From: JAVVFH01 sp032250585
GTDB lineage: Bacteria > Pseudomonadota > Gammaproteobacteria > Xanthomonadales > SZUA-36
Direction: 5' to 3'
NCBI GenBank assembly: GCA_032250585.1
Contig: JAVVFH010000086.1
Location: forward strand, 1-12,694
DNA length: 12,694 bases
This document shows, piece after piece, positions 7,238 through 12,694 of the stretch (the first letter of the stretch is position 1; each line of letters opens with the position of its first letter). A program made the translations under genes and the position numbers. Under the pieces are notes generated by a model that was not told where the DNA came from, ran no database searches, and worked only from the letters and a program-made list of their open reading frames with translations.

Positions 7238-8686
7238 CTAAATCTTGATGCAGATGTTGGTCGGTTCGGAATAAAACCGCAGGGAATGCAGGCCGCCTTC
7301 ACGGCCAATCCCGGACAATTTGACCCCACCGAAGGGCGTGCGCAAATCGCGCAGGTACCAGGTATTGACCCACACGATGCCGGCTTCGATCTGGCGGGCC
7401 ACCCGATGCGCCCGCTGCAGCTCCGACGTCCAGATGGCACTGGCCAGACCGTATTGGCTGTCATTGGCCATCGCGATGGCTTCATCCTCGGTATCGAACG
7501 GCGCGATGTGACACACCGGCCCGAAAATCTCCTCTTTGACGCACCGCGCCTGCTCGCTGAGGCCGGTCAGCACCGTCGGCTGGATCCACGCGCCATTGTC
7601 CCGCCGGTCGTTGAACACCGGGACACCTCCGCCCGCCACCACGGTGGCACCTTCCTCCCGAGCCAGCCGATAATAGGACAACACCTTGTCTCGATGCTCG
7701 CGGGAGATCAGCGGACCGATCACAGTGCCCGGCTCGCGCGGGTAGCCTGTTACGACCGCCTCAGCCTGCTCTTTCATCGCAGCGACGAAACGGTCGAAGA
7801 TTGGCCGCTGGACATAGACCCGCTCGGTACACAGGCAGACCTGGCCGCAATTGGTAAACGTGGATTTCGCGGTGCCGGCGACCGCCGCTGCAAAATCGGC
7901 GTCGCCGAACACGATGGCTGCGTTCTTGCCGCCAAGCTCGAACGAGACTGGCTTGACGGTATTGGCAACCGCTTTCATGATCACCGAGCCAGTCGCCGAT
8001 TCGCCGGTGAAGGTGATTGCGTCCACACCGCGATGGCGGGTCAGAAACTCCCCGGCCGAGCCGGGTCCGAAGCCATGGACGAGGTTGAATACCCCGGTGG
8101 GTACACCGGCCGCGTGCATGACTTCGGCCAGCAGGGTGGCCGAAGAGGGCGTCTCTTCCGATGGTTTGGCGACGACGGTGTTCCCCGAGGCCAGCGCCGG
8201 GGCGAGTTTCCACGTCAACAGCAGCAGCGGCAGGTTCCAGGGCGAGATCACGCCGACTACCCCCAGTGGCTTGGTAACTGAATAATTCAGAGCCATGCCG
8301 TCGGCGGTGTGGGTTTCAAAGCTCTCATTGCCGACGGTCCGGGCGAGGTCCGCAAAGAGCCGGAAGTTGGCTGCGCCGCGAGGGATGTCCAGCGCCTGCG
8401 CCTGCGCCAGCGGTTTGCCGGTATCGGCGATTTCAGCGTCGACGAATTCGTCGAACCGCTGGTCGATGCCATCGGCAACCGCGTGCAACAGGTCGCAGCG
8501 CTGACCGACCGGAAACTGCCCCCAGGGGCCACGCAGGGCCTGCCTGGCCGCCGTGACCGCCTGGTCGACCATCTCTTCCGTCGCTTCGGCTACGTTCGCG
8601 ACGTGGCTGCCATCCACCGGGCTGACGTTGGCAAAATGCCGCGGGCTGTCAACAAACTGGCCATCGAGGTAATTTTTCAGGATCAC
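7238..8686 (-). CDS. amnC: 2-aminomuconic 6-semialdehyde dehydrogenase
   Basis: The protein has 482 residues, the usual length for this aldehyde dehydrogenase subgroup. It oxidises 2-aminomuconic 6-semialdehyde to 2-aminomuconate with NAD+. The motifs are ISPWNLP with Asn151, FTGES (226-230), FELGGK with general base Glu250, GQVCLC with nucleophile Cys284, EEIFGPV (385-391) and NTWYLRDLRTPFGG with Arg446. Spacing of Asn151, Glu250, Cys284 and Arg446 equals that recalled for Asn169, Glu268, Cys302 and Arg464 of the Pseudomonas 2-aminomuconate semialdehyde dehydrogenase, including the substrate-binding Arg. 2-Hydroxymuconic semialdehyde dehydrogenases are very close relatives, so context decides. 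The start is GTG 8686, with GGAA six bases upstream and the typical N-terminus ILKNYLDGQFV; the open frame further upstream is a shadow of amnA. A gap of 20 bases follows the amnA stop. Confidence 0.9.
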   Translation of the reverse strand: MILKNYLDGQFVDSPRHFANVSPVDGSHVANVAEATEEMVDQAVTAARQALRGPWGQFPVGQRCDLLHAVADGIDQRFDEFVDAEIADTGKPLAQAQALDIPRGAANFRLFADLARTVGNESFETHTADGMALNYSVTKPLGVVGVISPWNLPLLLLTWKLAPALASGNTVVAKPSEETPSSATLLAEVMHAAGVPTGVFNLVHGFGPGSAGEFLTRHRGVDAITFTGESATGSVIMKAVANTVKPVSFELGGKNAAIVFGDADFAAAVAGTAKSTFTNCGQVCLCTERVYVQRPIFDRFVAAMKEQAEAVVTGYPREPGTVIGPLISREHRDKVLSYYRLAREEGATVVAGGGVPVFNDRRDNGAWIQPTVLTGLSEQARCVKEEIFGPVCHIAPFDTEDEAIAMANDSQYGLASAIWTSELQRAHRVARQIEAGIVWVNTWYLRDLRTPFGGVKLSGIGREGGLHSLRFYSEPTNICIKI

Positions 8687-8706
8687 GGCTGTTTCCGGAT
8701 TGCAGG

Positions 8707-9519
8707 CTAAGGGTGGAACTCGACCACGGCCCCACCGGTGCCGTAGAGCGGCCCGTAACCGTGGACGGTCGCCGCCTTGAAGCCGCCACCCAGCGCACCG
8801 AGCAGGAACGCCAGGTGCTTGAAACCCATGTCGACTTTCGCTTCGGCCGCGTACTGCGGGCAGGCCGCCAGCAGGTCGTCCACCTGGCCCTGCTCCATCA
8901 ATTGCAGAATCTTGCGGTTCCACGCGTCGTCGCTTTCAAGCGCCAGGTGGTCGCTGCCGATGTCGATCGAATGGCGGAAGCAGGTTCCGGATAAACCGCC
9001 CACCGCGACGATCGCGACCTTGCGGTTCAGCTGAGCGGCCTGTTCGACCGCGATCCGGCCGATCTCGCCGGTTCGCTGCCAGTCGTGATAGACATTATTG
9101 GCGGTGATCACCAGCGGCAACCGGTTGCCGGGATTGAGGAAATTCGCGGCCACGATGGTGCCGGTGTCGATCGGAAAGCCGTCATAGTTGACACCCTTGG
9201 ACTTGATGCCGGCGGCATTGGTGGCAGCCACTGCCCGTTCGGCCAGTTCAAGGTCGATGGTCATGTCGAAGGGCAGATCGCCATACTCATGCCAATTCTC
9301 GTCGACATGCACCCCCTCGAGCTGCGGCCGGGTTTGCCACAGCTGATCGAGCACCGCGATCCACTGGGTGGAATAGACGACGATGGTGTCGGGGGCGGAC
9401 GCGGCCAGCGCCTGTCCGGCGACCTGCATCGCCTGCGCCAGTTCGCCCCAGGGCGGGTTGTCCGGCTGCACAAATGGCAATGGCGAGCCAGGCACCAAAA
9501 ATGCGGAAACAACGGTCAT
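8707..9519 (-). CDS. amnA: 2-aminophenol 1,6-dioxygenase, alpha (non-catalytic) subunit
   Basis: The protein has 270 residues and belongs to the LigB-type class III extradiol dioxygenases. It closely resembles the AmnA subunit as I recall it: VSAFLVPGSPLP (4-15), VYSTQW (48-53), GVHVDENW, NYDGFPIDTGT, GGLSG, VDMGFKHL and GYGPLYGTGGAVVEF. The iron ligands of the catalytic subunit are absent: PGSPLP replaces the first His motif and STQW (Gln52) replaces SPHW. This fits the structural alpha subunit that pairs with AmnB in a heterotetramer. The ATG at 9519 has GGAG six bases upstream, and the AmnB stop ends ten bases before it, so the two subunits are made together. Other class III dioxygenases are less likely given the neighbouring amnC and amnD. 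Confidence 0.9.
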   Translation of the reverse strand: MTVVSAFLVPGSPLPFVQPDNPPWGELAQAMQVAGQALAASAPDTIVVYSTQWIAVLDQLWQTRPQLEGVHVDENWHEYGDLPFDMTIDLELAERAVAATNAAGIKSKGVNYDGFPIDTGTIVAANFLNPGNRLPLVITANNVYHDWQRTGEIGRIAVEQAAQLNRKVAIVAVGGLSGTCFRHSIDIGSDHLALESDDAWNRKILQLMEQGQVDDLLAACPQYAAEAKVDMGFKHLAFLLGALGGGFKAATVHGYGPLYGTGGAVVEFHP

Positions 9520-9529
9520 TGCGTTCTCC

Positions 9530-10435
9530 TCAGGCCGCCTGCGCCAGGCCGGCCTTGATCAGGTTCCACTCCATCACCGCGTTACCGGTGCCGATGACGG
9601 TTCCGTAACCGTGCAGCACGCCCGGCAATTCCGGGTAATCCATGGCCGCGAACATCCAGGTCAGGGCGCCGGATTTGACTTCGGCGAAGGCCTCGTCGAT
9701 GAACTGCGGCAGCAAGCGGAACACCTCCTGCGTCTTGCCCCGGCGCAACAGGTCGATCATGCGCATGTCCCACAGATAGCCTTCATAGCTTTGCGGGTGC
9801 TCCCGGGACATGTCTTCCGGCGGTTCCGGCTCGACGCTGAAGTGATAGTGGCACAGCGTGTTGGAGGCCAGCAGCACGGCGCGGCGGCCGGTTTTTTCAA
9901 TTGCCTTGCGAGTGGCCTTGCCCAGCGTGTCCATCTCTTCCAGCCCCTCCCGCGTCGTGAGGTAGTACGGCGAGTTGTTGGCTGACAGGCCGACGATCGG
10001 GATGTCCCACTGCGGCCGCATCATGTGCAGCGTGGTGATGGTGCCGTAATCGACGCGAAACTTCGGATTGCGCATCATCTTGGTGGTCAGGCCCATCTCG
10101 GCCGCTTCCCGGCAGCAGGCCTCTGCCAGTTCGACATCCACATCCAGGTCGAAACGGTAGCGAAACAGGTTCGGGAAAATCGGGTCGACCGACTTGCCGC
10201 TCAGGTGCGGCACGCCGAGAAAGTGATGGCCCTGTTGCGTTACCCAGTGCGGTGAATGCACCAGCAGCACATCCGGCTTCAGCGCCTCGAGACTGTCGCG
10301 CGCTCGCTCGTAAGCCCAGCGTAACGGCTCCCAGCCGCCTTGCGAGCGGGCTTCGTTCTGCGGGGGATTCTCGCCATAGACGAGATGCGGGGGATGCGGT
10401 GCCAAAAACCCGGCGATAATCTGGCCTTTACCCAT
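9530..10435 (-). CDS. amnB: 2-aminophenol 1,6-dioxygenase, beta (catalytic) subunit
   Basis: The protein has 301 residues; known AmnB is about 305. It cleaves the ring of 2-aminophenol next to the amino group, giving 2-aminomuconic 6-semialdehyde. The N-terminus IIAGFLAPHPPHLVYGENPPQNE is almost word for word that of AmnB as I remember it. The ferrous iron ligands are expected at His14, His63 (HSPHW) and Glu252 (FAEVKSG), which match His13, His62 and Glu251 of the known enzyme with an offset of one; His196 fits the catalytic base. All are present, so the enzyme should be active in the cytoplasm. The start ATG has a strong AGGAGG five bases upstream. It is the first intact gene of the amnBACD operon. 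Confidence 0.94.
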   Translation of the reverse strand: MGKGQIIAGFLAPHPPHLVYGENPPQNEARSQGGWEPLRWAYERARDSLEALKPDVLLVHSPHWVTQQGHHFLGVPHLSGKSVDPIFPNLFRYRFDLDVDVELAEACCREAAEMGLTTKMMRNPKFRVDYGTITTLHMMRPQWDIPIVGLSANNSPYYLTTREGLEEMDTLGKATRKAIEKTGRRAVLLASNTLCHYHFSVEPEPPEDMSREHPQSYEGYLWDMRMIDLLRRGKTQEVFRLLPQFIDEAFAEVKSGALTWMFAAMDYPELPGVLHGYGTVIGTGNAVMEWNLIKAGLAQAA

Positions 10436-10449
10436 TGCTGCCTCCTGGA

Positions 10450-10580
10450 TCATAAGTCTGACGTGGTGAACTCTCTGGCCCCGGCCCGGCCGGCGGTGGC
10501 CCCTGCCGGTAAGCCCGTCACGGCGCGGCGGCAACCCGCGCACCGATGGCCTGGCCGATGATAACAATTTCATCCGCCAT
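10450..10580 (-). pseudogene. Short broken gene before amnB, possible FAD-monooxygenase remnant
   Basis: An ATG at 10580-10578 has AGGGGA six bases upstream and opens MADEIVIIGQAIGARVAAA before a TGA. One frame over, the reading continues VTGLPAGATAGRAGAREFTTSDL and stops at TGA 10452-10450, only a few bases before the AmnB ribosome site. That is the spacing expected of an upstream operon gene. The whole span is 131 bases, off frame by one missing base. The opening resembles the N-terminal FAD-binding strand of aromatic monooxygenases (EIVIIGAGIGG), with the glycine motif damaged. I infer a gene with its middle deleted. It could instead be a chance open frame or a small leader. Confidence 0.3.
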
Positions 10581-10597
10581 TCGTATTCCCCTGGCAA

Positions 10598-10609
10598 CCT
10601 GTCGGACTT
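10598..10609. promoter_or_regulatory. Left arm of inverted repeat, candidate operator (amn side)
   Basis: CCTGTCGGACTT is the exact reverse complement of the sequence at 10673-10684. The core GTCGGAC is itself a near-palindrome of the GTCNGAC type found in operators of FadR/FCD-class GntR regulators. It lies where a minus-strand promoter with a TACGAT -10 box (10620-10615, weak -35) would start transcription of amnBACD, so a bound protein would block initiation. Confidence 0.5.
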
Positions 10610-10672
10610 GATCGATCGTAGCGAGGCAAAACCGAGGGAACCGCAGGGAGCCGTGTCGAGTAGATCAGGCTT

Positions 10673-10684
10673 AAGTCCGACAGG
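10673..10684. promoter_or_regulatory. Right arm of inverted repeat, candidate operator (cyclase side)
   Basis: AAGTCCGACAGG is a perfect 12-base inverted copy of 10598-10609, centred 75 bp away, about seven helical turns. It overlaps the probable -35 region of the plus-strand cyclase promoter, whose -10 is TAGAAT at 10695-10700. The only plausible -35 is TAAGTC or TTAAGT, a poor match. Confidence 0.5.
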
Positions 10685-10790
10685 CGGGGTACGCTAGAAT
10701 ACCAGCGCGCTCCGGGGAGTCGCCGCGGCCGTCTCATCCGCCCGGCGACGGCAACCCGGTCCTGTTCCAATACCGTCGGAGAGAAAGTTC

Positions 10791-11801
10791 ATGAGAACCC
10801 CCTGCCTGTCGCTACATGTTTTCACCATGCTGTTCCTGCTGTTGCCCTTGCACCTTGCCGCCGCAGAGCCCGCAGACTATACGCCGGAGCAGTGGTGGCC
10901 CTCAGAGTGGGGCAAGGAGGATCAGCTCGGCGCGCTGAACCGCCTGACTCCGGCCAAGGTGCTCGAAGCGGCGAAGCTGATCCGGCAGGGCGTGATCTAT
11001 GACATGACACGCGTGTTCGAGGAAGACATGCCGCTGTTCGACCTGACCCCAGGCGCGCGCAAGTTCACCCTGTCCATTCCCGGCGCACCCAGTTGGGGCC
11101 CGCTGGGAAAAAACCGGCTGGCCTGGAATGAGGAGTACATGGCCGGTCACCTGGGACAGGATGGCACGCAGTTCGATGCGCTGGCGCACATGGGCACCGT
11201 GCTGGGCCAGCCGGGCGACTTGAACGCCATCCGTTATTACAACGGCTGGTCACACGCCGAAATCGGCGGCGGCCGGGGGTTTACCCGGCTCGGCGTCGAG
11301 CAGACAACGCCGATCTTCACCCGCGGCATACTGATTGATGTAGCCGGACTGAAAGGCCGCATGCTGGAGCGCTCGGAGGAAATCCCGGTCGCCGACCTGG
11401 TGGCCGCGCTGGAGCGCCAGGGGCTATCGGAACAATCGCTGCGCCCGGGTGACGCGTTGTTTTACCACACCGGCTGGGGCTCGCTGTGGAAAACCGATAA
11501 CGCCAGGTTCAACAGCGGTACGCCCGGGCTATCGATTGCCGCGGGCGACTGGGTCGTGGCCCACAAGGTGGTGCTGGTGGGCAGCGACAACTGGGCAGTG
11601 GAAGCCATTCCCAACCCGGACGCCAACTGGTTTGCGCCCAATCACCAGAAATTCCTCGTCGAAAATGGCATCTACATCATGGAAAACCTGGATTTCAGCA
11701 AGCTGATCGCGGCCGGCGTCTACGAGTTCGCCTTCGTGTTTGGCGCCATTCCCTTCAAAGGCGCTACCGGCTCACCGGGCCGGCCCTTTGCCATCCGCTG
11801 A
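10791..11801 (+). CDS. Exported cyclase-family (PF04199-type) metal hydrolase
   Basis: The protein has 336 residues. Residues 1-25 form a Sec signal peptide (Arg2, long hydrophobic core, cleavage after AAA), so it acts in the periplasm. The rest matches the cyclase family that includes kynurenine formamidase and isatin hydrolase: YDMTRVFEEDMP near the start of the domain, and a metal motif at 123-133 reading QDGTQFDALAH. The classical motif HxGTHxDxxxH has two His replaced by Gln (Gln123, Gln127), while Asp129 and His133 remain. This agrees with a larger GTQ-type subgroup I recall, of unknown substrate. His120 is nearby, and ENL near residue 298 holds the likely catalytic Glu. GGAGAG lies upstream of the ATG. 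Divergence from amnBACD across a shared operator-like region suggests a role in feeding that pathway, perhaps opening a cyclic amide precursor; that is inference. Confidence 0.8.
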   Translation: MRTPCLSLHVFTMLFLLLPLHLAAAEPADYTPEQWWPSEWGKEDQLGALNRLTPAKVLEAAKLIRQGVIYDMTRVFEEDMPLFDLTPGARKFTLSIPGAPSWGPLGKNRLAWNEEYMAGHLGQDGTQFDALAHMGTVLGQPGDLNAIRYYNGWSHAEIGGGRGFTRLGVEQTTPIFTRGILIDVAGLKGRMLERSEEIPVADLVAALERQGLSEQSLRPGDALFYHTGWGSLWKTDNARFNSGTPGLSIAAGDWVVAHKVVLVGSDNWAVEAIPNPDANWFAPNHQKFLVENGIYIMENLDFSKLIAAGVYEFAFVFGAIPFKGATGSPGRPFAIR

Positions 11802-11814
11802 CACGAACCTTCCC

Positions 11815-11939
11815 ATGATTCCTGATCTGACGGGACAACGCGCGCTGGTCTGTGGCAGCAGCCAGGCATCGGCCGCGCCACAGCGGGCGCACGCGATCGG
11901 TGTGATGCAACCGAAGCGCGGGTCAGCGCACTGGTGTGA
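11815..11939 (+). pseudogene. Short-chain dehydrogenase/reductase remnant
   Basis: ATG 11815 begins MIPDLTGQRALVCGSSQ, the Rossmann N-terminus of an SDR. Restoring one G near 11865 gives the cofactor motif GSSQGIGRATA, that is GxxxGIG. Almost immediately the corrected frame reads DRCDATEARVSALV, which resembles the region about 60 residues into an SDR (the CDxT segment and following helix), and then a TGA stops at 11937-11939. So the segment between is deleted, the frame is broken, and the remaining 180 or so residues are missing. It starts 13 bases after the cyclase stop and may once have been its operon partner. It is not functional. Confidence 0.65.
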
Positions 11940-12041
11940 CCCGCCGGCTGACGCCGCCTCGTGCGGTCATCCAGCACCAGCGTGAACCTGGCCGCAGCAA
12001 ACGGGTGCGCCCGGTCCGAATGTATCGCAGGTAACAGATTT

Positions 12042-12070
12042 TTAGCAATTTTCCAGGCGCTGAATATAAT
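12042..12070 (+). promoter_or_regulatory. Strong sigma70 promoter for the cysteine-synthase-like gene
   Basis: TTAGCA (12042-12047) and a perfect TATAAT (12065-12070) are separated by 17 bases, in an AT-rich island within GC-rich DNA. Start of transcription is expected near 12077, giving a leader of about 76 bases. The stretch 11940-12041 before it shows no recognisable gene. Confidence 0.7.
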
Positions 12071-12084
12071 TAGTATCTGTCCAT

Positions 12085-12112
12085 AGTGCGCATCCGTTTA
12101 TGGATGGGCACT
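12085..12112 (+). promoter_or_regulatory. Leader hairpin before the cysteine-synthase-like gene
   Basis: AGTGC-G-CATCC (12085-12095) pairs with GGATG-G-GCACT (12102-12112) around the six-base loop GTTTAT, with one G-G mismatch. A competing pairing exists between TCCAT (12080-12084) and ATGGA (12100-12104). The AATTAGT/ACTAATT flanks (12068-12074 and 12110-12116) could extend an outer dyad. It lies just after the predicted start site. No T-run follows, so it is not a simple terminator; an operator or a leader RNA switch are the alternatives. Confidence 0.45.
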
Positions 12113-12152
12113 AATTAGGCCAATCAACGTCACAAAGGGAGCTCTGGCGAGA

Positions 12153-12694
12153 ATGGAAATCTTTGAAGACATTCTCGCGACCATTGGCCATACCCCGATC
12201 GTGCGTATCCGGCGGCTGAGCCCGCCCGGTGTCGACCTGTTCGTCAAGGTGGAAGCCTTCAACCCGATAGGTTCGGTGAAGGACCGCATGGCACTGAGCG
12301 TGATCGAGCGGGCGGAGCGCGACGGCTCGCTCAAGCCGGGTCAGACGGTCATTGAGGCAACCAGCGGCAATACCGGTATTGGCCTGGCCATGGTGTGCGC
12401 GGCTAAGGGTTACCCCCTGGTCCTCACCATGGCCGAGAGCTTCAGCCTCGAGCGACGTAAAGTTCTGCGTTTTCTGGGTGCCCGCGTGGTGCTGACCCCG
12501 GCGGAACTCAAGGGCAGTGGAATGCTCGCCAAGGCCCGCGAACTCGCGGATGCACATGGTTGGTTTCTGGTCCGGCAGTTCGAAAACGAAGCGAATGCCG
12601 AGGACGCGCCGCTGCAAAGTCACCCGGCCTTTCGGCCGCACCTGATGCAGGGGTGGACCCCGGATTTCATCCCCAAACTGACGCAGGACGCGTC
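12153..12694 (+). CDS. Cysteine-synthase-like PLP enzyme, partial, with apparent internal deletion
   Basis: At least 180 residues; the frame runs off the window. The start MEIFEDILATIGHTPIVRI is typical of O-acetylserine sulfhydrylase. The PLP lysine is Lys43 in NPIGSVKDR, and the substrate loop TSGNTG is at 70-75. After QFENEANAE (142-150) the sequence goes within about ten residues to SHPAFRPHLMQGWTPDFIPKL (156-176). In homologues that segment lies some 70 residues further on. The missing part normally includes the GTGGT loop that binds the PLP phosphate, and no such loop is visible. The deletion keeps the frame. The promoter and start region look healthy; GGGAG is 11 bases before the ATG, rather far. 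The enzyme would be expected to make cysteine if intact, but as written it is probably inactive, unless the gap is an assembly error. Confidence 0.8.
   Translation, partial: MEIFEDILATIGHTPIVRIRRLSPPGVDLFVKVEAFNPIGSVKDRMALSVIERAERDGSLKPGQTVIEATSGNTGIGLAMVCAAKGYPLVLTMAESFSLERRKVLRFLGARVVLTPAELKGSGMLAKARELADAHGWFLVRQFENEANAEDAPLQSHPAFRPHLMQGWTPDFIPKLTQDA

Noticed and set aside
7151..8281. 376-residue plus-strand frame
   Set aside because: It lies entirely opposite the dehydrogenase gene and the 5' end of amnD, whose active-site motifs are certain.
7238..8686. Assigning amnC and amnD to the tryptophan 3-hydroxyanthranilate route (nbaE, nbaF)
   Set aside because: No 3-hydroxyanthranilate dioxygenase or aminocarboxymuconate semialdehyde decarboxylase is present, while the 2-aminophenol dioxygenase subunits are directly upstream.
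9530..10435. Protocatechuate, gallate or catechol extradiol dioxygenase as an alternative for AmnB
   Set aside because: The close match of the N-terminus to AmnB, the separate non-catalytic AmnA partner and the downstream semialdehyde dehydrogenase and aminomuconate deaminase all favour 2-aminophenol.
12111..12641. 176-residue minus-strand frame at the right edge
   Set aside because: It is antisense to the cysteine-synthase-like gene, whose PLP lysine and TSGNTG motifs are clear on the plus strand.

Overview
The window reads as chromosomal DNA of a GC-rich proteobacterium, most likely a gammaproteobacterium. This is inferred from gene content (a TVP38/FAD-reductase fusion, periplasmic methionine sulfoxide reductases, an amn-type 2-aminophenol pathway), from clear Shine-Dalgarno sites and from E. 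coli-like -35/-10 boxes. No rRNA, tRNA, CRISPR array, transposase or phage gene was found.

Left part, 1-5519, minus strand. At the edge is the N-terminus of a lipoprotein gene, preceded by a small two-helix membrane protein gene broken by a one-base frameshift. Next comes a redox and repair block, in transcription order: a 713-residue TVP38 (DedA-like)/disulfide-oxidoreductase fusion, a DoxX-like membrane protein, an exported metallo-beta-lactamase-fold hydrolase, a Tat-type exported MsrB and a Sec-type exported MsrA. MsrB and MsrA overlap by ATGA. Together they suggest envelope protection against oxidised thiols and methionine.

Middle, 5593-6811, plus strand. This is a wrecked P-type cation ATPase with a frameshift, a lost actuator domain, a stop codon immediately after the phosphorylated Asp, a second large deletion and another stop.

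Right part, 6808-11801. A tight minus-strand operon encodes the first steps of 2-aminophenol meta-cleavage: AmnB and AmnA (2-aminophenol 1,6-dioxygenase), AmnC (2-aminomuconic semialdehyde dehydrogenase) and AmnD (2-aminomuconate deaminase). Divergent from it is an exported cyclase-family hydrolase with an unusual metal motif. The two units share an intergenic region with a perfect 12-bp inverted repeat whose copies are centred 75 bp apart, a good candidate for a paired operator. A short broken ORF at the head of the amn operon may be what is left of an FAD monooxygenase. The later pathway enzymes (4-oxalocrotonate decarboxylase and onward) are absent.

Right edge, 11815-12694. Here are a short-chain dehydrogenase remnant and a cysteine-synthase-like gene with a strong sigma70 promoter and a leader hairpin. 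The latter gene appears to lack about 70 internal residues, including the phosphate-binding glycine loop. A recurring theme is genes whose two ends survive while the middle is missing. That means either real genome decay or an assembly problem, and it should be settled before these genes are interpreted.
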